DNA of 64,000 nt from Pomphorhynchus laevis. Its lineage: Eukaryota > Acanthocephala > Palaeacanthocephala > Echinorhynchida > Pomphorhynchidae. The stretch is taken from positions 310,001-374,000 of the forward strand of contig WNNJ02003664.1 of assembly GCA_012934845.2 (NCBI GenBank). Reading direction: 5' to 3'. Both the position numbers and the translations under genes were made by a program. The notes under the pieces were generated by a model, which saw only the letters and a list, made by a program, of their open reading frames with translations, had not been told where the DNA came from and did not search any database. Below are positions 43,585 to 55,739 of this stretch, piece after piece. Every line of letters begins with the position of its first letter. Position 1 is the first letter of the stretch.

Positions 43585-46500
43585 ACATCTGAACGTTCAG
43601 TGTATCAAAGTAAACTGTTAACATGTGGTTTTTGTGCATCAACAAACTTTCACAGATATCCTGCTCATCCACTTATGCCTCACATACGACTACTCTGACC
43701 GATACTGTTTTTGACGTTTCCAACGCATCAACGCCTAACTTCGCATCGTATAATCCAATTCTTGAACCTTCGCTCACACACTCCTCGTTCAACTTACGAT
43801 AAAGATTCCATTTATCTTCATCAACCTAGCAATGCAAACGGCAAGCTGTTCATCTTGTACCTCTTCTTTCCTATTCCTCCCCGTTCAAAATACATCTCAT
43901 ACTTATTTCTTTGCTTCACGTACTCCTTACTCTACCTCCCCCGTATCACTTCTCAATAATTTACATTCTTCCATCAAAATTATCTACAGTAACATCTCCG
44001 ATCAACAGATTCAACACAAATTCTGTCACACATGCTCCAAATTATCTTAATTCTTCACTTAGCACCCCTGTCATTCCCACTTCTATATGCTCTTCTGCAT
44101 ATAGAATAAGAGCATATAGAAGCTGTGTTCGTCCACAACATCTACGTAATCGTTTTTCCTTCGCGCGATCGTTGTATTATCATATCTAACATAAAGCTTC
44201 CCGCATCTGCTTCACAATCTCGCCTCGATGATGTATCTGCCTTCAGGTTTCACCTAGCAACCATTCTTCCAGATGAAAACCCATCCCTTTTCAATAATAT
44301 CGCTCTTGTATCTTTTATCCTTATAGACAAATCCACTAAATTCAATCATCTCAGTCATCCCCTCCTAAAAAATCGTTTTCCGACATAGTTCAAATACTTC
44401 CTCGGTACTCTCCCAACGTTTTAAATTTCTTATCACTTCATATAATTGTCGTATCTATCCTGACTGTTTCCCTTCTGATATTGACCAACTCAATTTTGCT
44501 CGCATTGAGAAACATCGACGTGAAACAAACTGTGAGTCATACCTATTAATCCGTCAACTCAACGGAAATTTTCACGTCGTACGCTTGAGGTCAAAAGTTC
44601 GATGGCGTTTCGTCTCTACATACTTTTCGTCTTATTCTTTTAAACACTCGCTCCATTCTTCATAAAACTGACATGTTCATTGATACCTTCGATAAATTAT
44701 CCATCGATATTTTCTGCATTACCGAATCCTGGCACTGGCGATCTTGCTATTCGTCGTATATATCGCTCTGGTTGTTCTCTAGTTGTATCAGCTCGTCTCA
44801 TTGTCTCTCCAACATTTACTGATTTTAATCATGGCGGTATCGTTGCATTTAGTCGTAACCCTACGTCTTTGCGTAAAATTAACGCTAACATCCATTAAAC
44901 TTCGTTCGAGTTACTCATATACAGATTATAAACTCCTTTCCCTATTGAACTTGTGATTATATACCGTCCAGGCTCAGCCGCTCCCTCACGTAAGTTATTT
45001 AACGATCTTGCCGAAGCCCCACTCATATTCTCGGCGGTGCTCTCGACATCATTGCTGTTTCCAACTGCTTCAATGACTATACCTCCTTGTCAACTACTGA
45101 TCCTGATTTGTCCGATCATTTCCTTGACACACTAACTCTTACTCGTCCCGATCCCAATCCCACTTCTGCACCTCCAACATTAGCTACTCTAAGTCGACAT
45201 TGGAAACTTCTCGATATTCATATATTCTGTTCTGCCTTACTCAATTCTTAACTATTTTCGATTCCACTTAACTATATTTCTACCGATGATATCTGCATTC
45301 TGTTTAATTCTGAACTTACGTCGACTCTCAATCAACTTCTGCACATTCGACATCAAAATCTCCGTTCTTCCTATCTTTCTCTTCACAGTTTCCATCTCAT
45401 TCTTATGCGTACTAAGCGTACTCTATTTTGACGAAATCAACTCGAGTATTCTTCCAACTCTAAATCTCATTGGAAAATCTTAAACTCAATTCTTTCACGA
45501 TCATCTACCCCTTGTAATATAAATCCTCATGAATTTTCTTCTTATCTACAATCTAAGCTATATAATTTACATTATATTCTACACATATGCCCATTGTATC
45601 CACTCTTCTCTTTGAATACTTCCCTCCCAGAGCAATTACACCTTCCCGTTTCGTATGATGAAGTTTCTTCGGTTGTTCTGTCATTACCTAATAAACATCT
45701 CCTTCCGACCCAATTCCCACTCACTTGATTAAAAATATCTGCTCCTCTATCTCACTCTTCCTAACCACATTGTTCAACTCATCCATCCGTAGCCGTACAT
45801 TTCCTTCCTACTGGAAATGCGCCACTGTTCGTCCTCTCCACAAAAAGCAATATCTCGACCCCTCACTACCATCTTCGCAATGTCATATCTCACTTCTCTC
45901 AACCCTCATCAAACTCCTTGAGCGTCTTGTTCTCAAGCAAGTTAATGCATATCATTTTTCCTCCAACTTGTTTCCTCCATTCCAAGCTGCTTTTCGCTCT
46001 GATCACTCTACTGAAATTGCATGTATTAAAATATATAACGACTTACTCATCTCGTGCGATCAAAAATTATGTAGTGTCATAGTTTCTCATGATCTCTCAT
46101 CTGCTTTTGACATTGTCAATCACTCGATTCTTCTCTATCGTCTTCGTAATGATTATGGCTTCTCTTTACCCACTGTAGCTTGGTTTTCTTCATACATATA
46201 TCAAACCGTACATTTCGCGTCTATTCTAACTCTTCTCTCGCTCATCCGTCATCCATCCCGTCCGGTGTTCCATTAAGCTCCGTATTAGGCCCTTTCTTTC
46301 CTCTCTTCTTCTCATTGATTTGTCTTCGAATTCTCATGCATTTAACTTCCATGTTATGCAATATGCTGATGACATTCTCATCAATGCTCACGCACATGCT
46401 TATCGTATTCATGATCTTAGTGTTTCTTCTAACAACTGTCTTGCCTCAATTTTCAATCATCTTTCTTCGCTTCATCTTACTCTGAATCCTAATAAATCGA

Positions 46501-46622
46501 AAATAATATGGATCCTTCCTCAACACCCCGGCTTAGAACCTCTCTCCGTATCATTAAATTCAACAATTCTTCACGTCGTTGACAATCTCGTTTTCTTAGG
46601 CTTCCATTTAATACAACAATAT
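43585..46622 (+). mobile_element. LINE family A copy 3, diverged
   Basis: Plus-strand copy truncated within ORF1 (CGFCAS-like codons near 43,630). The endonuclease is traceable from about 44,600 (ILCITESW-type FCITESWHW near 44,710, then HGGIVAFSR). RT follows from 45,725: ISLFLTTLFNSSIRSRTF, VSHDLSSAFDIVNH (motif A with L to H), and NFHVMQYADDILIN at about 46,340. It ends near 46,622 without a 3' tail and is followed by a second RT piece. It is the most diverged of the four family A copies. Confidence 0.82.
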
Positions 46623-46624
46623 TA

Positions 46625-47155
46625 GCAAACTTTTCAACAATATCCTCTTCATCTCACCCTTCCTAACCACATTGTTCAACTCGTCTATCCGTAGCCGTAC
46701 ATTTCCTTCCATCTGGAAATGCGCCACTGTTCGTCATCTCATCAAAAAGTTCTCCCGACCCTCTCTAAACTAATTGAGCGTCTCGTTCTCAAGCAAGTTA
46801 ATACATATTTTTTCCTCCAACTTATTTCCTCTCTTCCAAGCCGCTTTTCGCTCTAATTACTCTACCGAAATTGCCTGTCTTAAAGTTTATAACGACCTAC
46901 TCATATCGCGCGATCATAAATTATGTAGTGTCATACTTTATCTTGATCTATCGTATTCTTCTCCATCGCCTCGTCATGATAATGGTTTCTCTTTACCATT
47001 TTATCATGGTTTTCTTTATATCTACCAACCCGTATATTTCTCGTCTATTCTAACTTTTCTCTCTCCCATCCTTCGTCCATCCCGTCCGGTATTCCACAAG
47101 GCTCCGTATTATTGGCACGCATTTGCCACTTTAAAAAAAATATTATTGTTGTTAA
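46625..47155 (+). mobile_element. LINE family A, second internally deleted RT piece + 3' tail
   Basis: The sequence repeats the 45,735-46,290 region of the preceding copy (the ccacattgttcaactcgtc word, then EIACLKVYNDLLISRDHKLC), then jumps from the motif B area (caaggctccgtatt) straight to the 3' end ggcacgcatttgccac at about 47,117. It may be a separate insertion or a partial tandem duplication with internal deletion. Confidence 0.7.
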
Positions 47156-47240
47156 ATAATTTATAACAAAAAAGGATTTCGGTCGAATTTGTAAAATGTC
47201 TTTGTAACTTGAACATATTCAATAAGTGTGATCAATTTAT
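47156..47240. repeat. ~96-bp minisatellite, block 3
   Basis: One unit (ggatttcggtcgaatttgta at 47,174) resumes right after the LINE 3' end, showing that the array originally continued across the insertion site. Confidence 0.88.
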
Positions 47241-48325
47241 CAAAACAATTTTATATTTTAAAATAATAAATGATTTTAATGAAATTTGAGAAATGTCTTC
47301 ATAAAATTATTCGTTAATCCATGATTGTATGCCGTTGGAACTGGTATTTGGAAGCTATTATGTGACAGCTTTTGATAATTTCACAGTTTTAATAGAAGAT
47401 TGAACATCCTTATAGGGTTTTGCAAGTCGTAAAGCTCAACATACAAATATTTAAATCATGAATTTATCCGCTAAATTAAATAAAGTTTTTAATTCGCTCT
47501 GATATCTTCACTTCGAGAGATAAGGATCGGCGAAATTGATTAGTACTGGATATAAGACTTCAGCTTTGATCACACTTTTAAGGCTTCTCTACAATCTGCA
47601 ATCGACTTCTAAGAGTTTTATTTTTAAACTAAATTCAATCTTTGAACATTTTCAAAGATTTTTGCGAGACATTAGGCCTCTAAATAAAATTGTAGAAAGT
47701 CCTTTATTGTAAATATTCAATAACTTGGATTACCAAAACATAAATCTACCAATTTATATTTTAAGGTAGGAAATTATGCTGATTTCATTTATAATTAATT
47801 CAGATAATACAAAAAATATCAGCACAAATAAACAAAATGAATCTTATAATAATGGACTCAATTGAAACATAAATTTTATCATATCCATCGTTTAATGATA
47901 ATTTACAATAAATTTCAAACTTTGAATTATACGGAAAACAAATTTTGTAATTACGAACAGGCTTTGTTTTTGGCATTTCCGACGTACATTTGAAATATAA
48001 AATCCCTTTATTACGAAGATTTTTCAATTTCAAGAATAATGAAAATTCACAAAGAATTAAACATGAAATTATATTTTATGATATCATTGAAGGTTATCTA
48101 TTTTATTTATAAATGTTTTGAATTACTGTATAGTTATTGTACGAGAATTATTTTATGAATCACGATAATTATTGTTTTCGAACAGCGTGGAATTTAAAAT
48201 TTTTTAAATTTCGTAAAAAATAAGTATATTTAGCATAATAGAATAAGCATAAAATTAAATTTAATTATTTAAATTAATTTAAAAATTAATATTAAACTTA
48301 ACATTAGTTGTTATTAAATTACATT
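47241..48325. other. Region without recognised gene
   Basis: AT-rich. A 77-codon minus-strand frame (47,800-48,033) has no recognisable domain. No splice-supported gene seen. Confidence 0.4.
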
Positions 48326-48329
48326 GTTA

Positions 48330-49065
48330 TTTCGATATATTGATGATGTGCATTTAATATGAAAATATATAAAGATATGAAATATATGTTTCGATACATT
48401 GATGATATATGTGTATTTAATTCTAATAATTTTTATTCAATTAGTGAGCACATTTATCCAGAAAGCCTTATTCTTAACAAAACCAATATTAATGATAAAG
48501 CAGGTGTATATCTAGATATGAACATTAGATTAACATCAATTAAAACTACTATTAATTTATATCGTAAAGATGACATATTTAAATTTACAAGAAACATATT
48601 TTTGCATGAGCATTCATGCATACCATATAATATAAAATATAATACATTAAATAATGAAATTTTAAGAATTGCAACAATTTGTAATGATATTGGCTTTCTT
48701 AAAAATCATTTAAATAATTTAATAGATACATATTTTAAACTAGGTTACTATAAAAATAACATCAAGCAGAAAATAGTAAAATATATAAATCAACACAATA
48801 ATATAAAGAATAAATTTAAACAATGGATCTGAAAGTTTGAATGGATAATAAATAATATACTTTCTATTATAATAAAATACTAGATAATTCCTTCTGGATA
48901 ATAGAAAGCAGTTCCTCCTGGTGATCTATAATCTTTATATACATCGTCTGTTATTTATTAGTCAATTTATAAAAATTGACTTTTATTTTAAATTTGAATT
49001 TTAAATTTTAACTTGATATAAATTATATACAATCTTAAAAAATTATTTATTTATTAAATAATTAT
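48330..49065 (+). mobile_element. Penelope-like element, 3' fragment
   Basis: Plus-strand frame 48,359-48,832 (157 codons) starts at MKYMFRYIDDI and is nearly identical to the C-terminal RT of the element at 436-1,107. A short diverged duplicate of the tttcgatatattgatgatg segment precedes it at about 48,330. The 3' region (cagttcctcctggtgatct near 48,910) and terminal AT-rich sequence (gtcaatttataaaaattgac) follow. The pseudoknot segment is deleted here. Confidence 0.85.
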
Positions 49066-49194
49066 TTAATTTTGATTTATTATTTTTATTTTCTTTGCAC
49101 ATGATCAAATTTTATTTGCACATGTTACCCATCATATTAATATGATGAAATGTATTAATATACATGACCAATACCTATACATGACCAATATAGG

Positions 49195-49250
49195 TATTGG
49201 TCAGCTGCTGATGAGACCCACCCAGGCTGATTAGTAGCGTCAATAGATAA
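49195..49250 (+). repeat. Copy of foldback-arm sequence
   Basis: gctgatgagacccacccagg followed by ctgattagtagcgtc matches the arms of the foldback at 17,087-17,482. Here it is preceded by an unrelated hairpin (gaccaatataggtattggtc). It is an isolated partial copy. Confidence 0.75.
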
Positions 49251-50154
49251 TAGGCTCAGTATATATTTCACTTTTAAATACCGTCATTGAGAGTTTATTT
49301 TTTAAATTCAATAAACTTACACTTTAGATTGTAATGGGTAGTTAGCTGATTTGATACTAAAAGGTTAATCTGGACTGGATATGCAAACCGAAATCATTCC
49401 CAGATAATTAAACAAACTGTTACTAGAAAGTTGTCGGGGATATGTCGAAACAAATCGGATATCAAAATATACCGACAAACTAAATAATATACTTTTCGAT
49501 CGATAAAAAGAAATAATAGAATTAAATGTCCCGTATCTCTCAGCTTCAGGTTGTTAAGATGTAAAAGTTAATCAGATAAAAGGCTAAGTTAGTTATTATA
49601 TATTGCCAAAGCTTTCGCAGTACAGATTTCGATTAATTACAATCAATTGATGTTTTCTGTAAATAAAGCAATCTTTCTTTCTCAAAAATTTTTCCGCACA
49701 CAGAATATCTATAAATATTACAATTTTATAAAAATTCAAAATCTATATTTCTTATTTAGATGAAAAGCTTAAATTTTTCAAACGTTTAAAGAATTTAAGT
49801 TCTACTGGATTTGACAAAAACAATTATCATCCGTAAGCTAACATTTATTATTGCATTTCAATATTAATAAGCTGGTAACCTTTGATCTGTATTATTAATA
49901 ATAGCAAATCAAAAAAATATTATTTTTTTAATTTTATTATAATGTACGGGCACATTTGGCGGTAACCATTGAACTGTATTATTAACAATGGTAAATCAAA
50001 AAATATTATTATTTAATTATTTAATTTTATATTTATATAAAATCGTGGTGTCTCAGTAGACCGAATTCCCAGTTAATCGAAATAAAAAATAAAAAAAGTT
50101 TACCCCTTAATAATGACAGAAATTTTTTGGGTTCAAGGAAAGAAATGAAGTTAT

Positions 50155-50343
50155 ATGCCCACAGTAAATGGTTATATATTCCATATGAATAAAAATCTAG
50201 GTAGAGGAAATATTTACTACACATGTTCACACAAAGGTTGTGGAATGAATATAAAGGTTGGGAATGACCAATTAATTATAGATGTTGGATTGTATAATCA
50301 TACTGATGATCAAAATGAAGATATGGCACATGGGTTTCACTAA
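50155..50343 (+). pseudogene. Orphan FLYWCH-type zinc finger
   Basis: The 62-codon frame reads VNGYIFHMNKNLGRGNIYYT, then CSHKGCGMNIK and GLYNHTD. This fits the FLYWCH pattern: an aromatic G-Y-x-F start, G-x-x-Y-Y/W-x-C, a second Cys and a terminal N-H (one of the two usual H-x-H residues). Downstream, another frame reads DSYNEARRELSDDYGGETRR to 50,457. FLYWCH modules occur in host regulators and in Mutator-like transposases; too little remains to tell which. The ATG is not supported by context; it may be an exon after the cccacag acceptor at about 50,164. Confidence 0.5.
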
Positions 50344-50589
50344 TGCCACTGATTCATATAATGAAGCAAGGAGGGAATTGAGCGACGATTATGGTGGTGA
50401 AACGCGTAGATACATTGCTCAGACAAGAGCTTCAACGTGCTTAGTACAATTTCATTGAATAGAACTGATTTTGATTTGCCTAATGATACGAATATATGCT
50501 TCTTTATAGTGACTTTTCAATTTAAAAAAATGATTATTCTAGGAGATATATCATTTATCACAAGATTTTGTAGACTTCAAAAAAAAGGA

Positions 50590-52415
50590 TTTATTTTAAC
50601 GTGGCAAATGCGTGCCAGCGCACGCTTACATGACCACAAAAAATAAAACTGTAAATCATGTGCCGAGGAGGTGTGAACGGAGGAGGTGTTTGAATGTGAT
50701 AAAGGAGGGAGCGCGGCGGACGTCGAGAGGGAGTTGATTCCAGGCGAGTGAGGCGGCGACGAGGAAGGATCGGAGACCGTAGTTGTTGGAGTAATTAGGA
50801 ACGTGGAGTAAGAGGGTATGACAGGAACGAAGCGATAGCGAGGTGGGGCGAGTATCGTCTAAGAAAGGAAGGTTGATGAACGATGGGGAGCCGACAGCGA
50901 TGAGACGAAAAGTAACGAGAAGAAGGCGGAGTTTGATGCGGATGTGGATGGTGGGCCAGGAGAGTTGGGCAAAATATGTGGATGTGTGGTCGAAGCGACG
51001 GAGACGAAAGAGCACTCGAACGGCGGTGTTGATTATTCGTTGTAGGGGTAGGATGATGGATTTTGGAGAATTGGCGAAAAGGCTAAGGCAGTAATCGATT
51101 TTAGGGAAAAGAAGCGATGAAAGAAGAGACATACAAGAACGGAAGTCGATAAGGGGGCGGATACGGCGGATGTCACGAAGAATTAAGTTAGACGAGCGGA
51201 CCTTGTCACGGACGAAGGGTTTAAGGGAAAGGTGATCATCGAAATGGAAGCCTAAGAAAGTGAGATTGTGGACTATAGGGATGATCGATGAGGCAAAAGA
51301 TACAATGGGAGGAGATATGCTTGGTTTACGGGGAAGGATCCACATTATTTTGGACTTTTCGGCGTTTAGAACGAGATGGAGATTGGAGAGACGTTTGTGG
51401 ATAGAAGAAAGACAGTTGGAGGCAGAAATGCCGATATCGTGTATGCGATGTGCGGGTGCATGAGCATAGATTAGAATGTCATCGGCGTATTGCATGACGT
51501 TAAAGGAGTAAGGTTTGATAAATGGAGAGAGATCGCCAAGCAAAAGAGAGAAAAGCAGGGGACCTAGGACTGAACCTTGTGGAACCCCGCAAAAAATAGG
51601 GATGGGAGGGGAGGATGATGAATTAGAACAGACGCGAAAGGAACGGTCGGATAGATATGAGGCGAACCAAGCTACGGAGGAGGAAGAAAAGCCGTAATCA
51701 TAACGAAGGCGAGAAAGGAGGACGGAGTGATCGACAATGTCGAATGCGGATGAGAGGTCGAGGGAGATAAGAACACTAAATAGAGTCTTGCCTCGAGAAA
51801 TGAGCAAGTCGTTGTAAACGTTAATGCAGGCGATTTCTGTGGATTGATTTGAGCTGAAAGCGGATTGGAAATTATGCTACAGATTGGATGAGGAGAGATA
51901 AGCGTTGATTTGTATTAAGATGATGCGTTCTAAGAGCTTAGAAAGAGTAGGGAGTAGTGAAATGGGGCGATAGCTAGAAGGAAGGGAGGGGTCGAGCGAT
52001 TGTTTCTTAAGGAGGGGACGAACGATTGCGGATTTCCAGTGTGAAGGGAAGATACGACTGCGGATGGACGAGTTAAACAAGGATGTGAGAAATGGGGATA
52101 TCGATGAGCATATAGATTTTAATATGTGGGTAGGCAGGGGATCGGCAGGTGAGGTTTTGTTGGGCAAGGACATGAGGACAGATGATACTTCTGTAGGTGA
52201 GACAGGGAGAAGATGAAAGAGTTTCGGAAGGATGAGAGTAGACTGGGCAGAGTGGGATAGGATGGAGACCGGGGCGTGAGAGAGCAGCGTGGATACTTTA
52301 GTCTAAAGAAATGACGAATAATCATTAGCATTGATGTTGCAAGGCGTAGATGAACGAGCCAGGATTGAGTTAAAAGTATGCCATAGAGTCTTAGAGTTGA
52401 ATGAAGTGATGATTC
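50590..52415 (-). mobile_element. LINE family B copy 4, 5' truncated
   Basis: Minus-strand RT half of family B with intact 3' hairpin (gcgtgccagcgcacgc at about 50,609-50,624) and A-rich tail. It is truncated near 52,415 within the endonuclease-RT linker. It has the best preserved RT of the family and hence is probably the youngest family B copy here. Confidence 0.88.
50656..51807 (-). pseudogene. Family B RT, long frame
   Basis: 383 codons: VLISLDLSSAFDIVDHSVLL (motif A), FCGVPQGSVLGPLLFSLLLG (motif B), FNVMQYADDILIYAHAP (catalytic), LNAEKSKIMWIL, LTFLGFHFDDHLSLKPF, LPLQRIINTAVRVL and the C-terminal SFLVAASLAWNQLPLDVRR. A frame at 52,173-51,877 holds LPNKTSPADPLPTHILK and SSYRPISLLPTLSKLLERI. 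One break near 51,870 and the 5' truncation prevent expression as a whole ORF2. Confidence 0.88.
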
Positions 52416-52933
52416 AAAATCTAACATTGACAATGTATTGTACTTTTGAATGCATTTATTTAAGAAATAAGAGGCTTAGTGAATTTTTTTCGGTCTACTG
52501 GGAATTCGGTCTACTGGGACAGAAACATATTAAATACGTAGACACTGTTAGCTGATTTGACTTGTAAAATAAATTTCAATTTAATATCATGTTCTTTATT
52601 TTCCCATTCCTATTGAAATGATGACAGTTATCTATTATTTCTTAATTCCCAAAAGTAATAAACATCAGTATGCTGCATTTCAATTAGACCTTGTGAGCTG
52701 CTGATTTGTTACTTAGATATCATGTTTCTGTAAAAATATCGGACAATTGTTAACAATCACAAGAGAGCGATACGTGATTTTATTAGGGAGCTGATTGAAT
52801 ACCAATGGATTTTGATCGTAACATTTTTATGATCAAAATTATTAATTTTAGTAAAACGTAACAGTTTAAATGCTTTGATAATTAGACAAACAATGTTATG
52901 GTGTAATCAAAATATGTAGATTTTATTTATAAC
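52416..52933. other. Spacer downstream of eL21
   Basis: No recognised gene. It contains the likely poly(A) signal of eL21 (AATAAA on the minus strand at about 52,922-52,927, eight bases beyond the stop). Confidence 0.5.
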
Positions 52934-55447
52934 TTAAACGATGAGTTCATATGGTAGCGGCTGCAGTAGTTCTGGAACTTTTCCTTTAGTCCTCACATAC
53001 ATTGCTTCCTTTGGACCCTGAGGCTAAATCAAATAAACGAAAATTTCGTTATTTTATGAAGGAGAAGCTTATAGCAAATACCTTTCTCTTGAGTTTACTG
53101 AATTGTTTGTTTTTCTTGTGCTCAATGTTGAGTTTACAACGTTTCACAAACTCCTCTCTGCATCTAGATGGCTTCACGTGTTCAATACGAATGTATATTC
53201 GTTTCTCGATAATGCGATTGCTAAAATTAAAAACTTGGGAACATATAACGGATGAAATGTGATGTTTGCTTAGGAAAGATCTATTTAAAAAATATTTTAA
53301 AATTAATATATTATTAAAATTACATTCAAATTTTATATTAAATTTTATCGCAATATTAAAATATTACATTTTAAATATATAATATTACAAATTACATATT
53401 ATAATATATATTACAACATTATATATAATGTTGTAACTGACTTAAAGTTATACTGATGCTATTATTATAAAATATTTATTGTAATATAGAGGCTAAGGCT
53501 TTATATATATAGCTCCAATATCTATCCTGTAAATTCTGTCATGTTAATCAACCACATTAGCATCATATCCTTTAAAATATAAATAAAATCCATAAAATAT
53601 AATTAATATAATAATAAAGATTTGAGTATTCTGAGTAAAATAATAGACCTTAGTTAATAATGTTATCATTTATACATTATAATATTATAATAAATATATT
53701 AAACATTATCGTTGCTTTAAACATTATCGATTCTTATCTCGTCTTTGTTTTAATATCAACTGCCACAAGGTGTATCGCACAGTAATTTAACGGCCTTTAT
53801 AGTTTGCTGTATCGCATCTAGTAAATTTCGATACTACGCGAAACCAAATTAACTTACCGTATCCTGATAATATATCCATGTCATGAAATCGCTGAAGATT
53901 TCATGACATGAAATCTTTTACGCTTTTATTTCTGTCTAGAAATGCCTGAAGACGAAAACCCGACGAAAACGGTCTAGATAATAGAATTAGTCGCGTTACA
54001 TACTCTATGCTACGGCAACATAATATAAATGCAAAAAGTACAAGATAAAATATATAATATATAATATATTATTTTATATTTATTATTGAAAACCATTTCC
54101 GAGAATTCAAAAGACTATATTTATTATTAGATATTTCAAAAATTCAAAAACTTGAAAAATCGAAGAGAGAAATATCATACAATTGAAAAGGACTGCTGAC
54201 TACAGTCGAAATATCTAATAATAAATAGTGTTTTGAATTCTTAGAGGTGGTACGCAGTAAAGAAAAGTTGCATTTGACCCGATAGCAATATCCATGATAT
54301 CTTTGCCACTATAAATATCTAAAATATTATATAAATATAATATATTATATTTAAATGTAGATTTTACATTTCTATATTTTCTTATACTTGTAAAATTCCG
54401 AAAAATATTTGAAAAAAATGATAATTTATAAATCACTTACCGTACACGCTTGCTAACTAGAACCCCAACAGCATGCGGAGACACTTCGAAAACTCGACCT
54501 GTTCTTCCATGATAAAACTTATGTGGCATTCCTTTTTGAACAGCGCCGGTTGCCTAAACAGAAAAATATAAACGAATGTGTTAAAGTAAATAATTTTTTA
54601 AACGTATAACGTATATTTAAAAAACGATAATAGAATTTGATCATAATATCAATGGTTAAAAATGTTGCGTACTGATTCAAGTTGGTAATTCCAAAATATA
54701 TATAATTAAGTAAATAAAATTTTAAGCTGTCCCTTACAAATTAATTTGTTTTTTTTTATTAAATCACGACGACAAATTAGCAAATATAAATGAACAAATT
54801 TGAATACTAAATTTATCATATTATAGTAATATTATATCATTTAAATTTATTATATTCGCTAAATTGCGAAACCCGATGTTTCGCATCCCCATGTGAGAAC
54901 CATAAATAAACATTATTTTATTATGTCGTTATATTAAAATTAATAAAATACGTATCAGACGGAAAGTTGTGTGATCTTCAACTCAATGCAAACATTAAAT
55001 TTAAAATGTGGAAAAAACTTAATTCGTATGTAGAATTTTTTTTCATAAAAATGTAGAAAAGGAAATAAAAACTGAAATTAAAACGAACAATTAAAAATAA
55101 TTTATGCAAATTTAAGTTATTCGAGGAAATAATAGTTTTGAAAATAGGAAAATATATAATTTGTAATATAAAATTTGTATATCCGGATATTGAGGTAATT
55201 TGAAAAATAGTACAATTTAAATTAGTTAATTACTTGAGAAACAAATAAAAATAATTATTAATTCACAGTATACACAACGCTTTATGGATTAAAAGCTCCA
55301 TATACTGTACTTACACACCTTTATATCAACATAGTCTCCACGCTTGTAAATTTTCATATACGTAGACAATGGAATTGGGCCATGTTTGCGGAAATCCCGA
55401 GCAAACATGTACCTCGTTCCACGACGAAAACCTTTTGTGTTTGTCAT
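52934..55447 (-). CDS. RPL21: Large-subunit ribosomal protein eL21, four coding exons
   Basis: Coding exons on the minus strand: 55,447-55,319, 54,553-54,441, 53,220-53,082 and 53,023-52,934, totalling 471 nt, 156 residues. The family is about 160. Exon 1 starts [15 protein letters not shown] and ends YVDIK. Exon 2 has [19 protein letters not shown] and [13 protein letters not shown]. Exon 3 has [18 protein letters not shown] and ends KLKRK. Exon 4 is [14 protein letters not shown] to PLPYELIV. All introns are GT-AG (765, 1,220 and 58 nt; phases 0, 2, 0). A further acceptor (tttctttcag) at 55,470 implies a 5' UTR intron. The protein is a cytosolic 60S subunit component. No residue disrupts the frame, so it looks functional. 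The third exon includes an unusual [14 protein letters not shown] stretch. Confidence 0.95.
53024..53081 (-). other. 58-nt intron 3 of eL21
   Basis: Begins gtatttgc and ends gatttag; removal joins KLKRK to PQGPKEA, the spacing of eL21 orthologues (LKRQP-x-PP-x-EA). Read-through without splicing reaches a stop after 10 codons. It is very short compared with the other two introns. Confidence 0.9.
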
Positions 55448-55739
55448 TGTTTCAGGTAACTAAAGCGGTCTGAAAGAAAACGGTAAATTTATATTTCAAA
55501 TGAAAAAAGCATAAATATCAAAAGTAAAAGGATTTTATTGACTGCTTAGTAAACTTTAGCTTTCATAAGGTTTTCTTATACCTTTATTTTTCTTATATTA
55601 ATTTTCATTGTTTGATAATCAATGAATTTAAAAGTATGTAATTATCAAATAAGAATTAAAAAAATTTGTGAAAATCAAATCTATAATTAAAAAAGTTCAT
55701 TATCGATTTAATCAATATTACTTGTTTTATACCAATATT

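Noticed and set aside
50843-51697. Arg/Glu-rich plus-strand frames opposite family B copy 4
   Set aside because: They are antisense shadows of a 383-codon RT frame; the composition is typical of such shadows.
54215-54436. 73-codon minus-strand frame between eL21 exons
   Set aside because: It lies in intron 2 directly after the gtaagt donor and is AT-rich, so it is intronic read-through.
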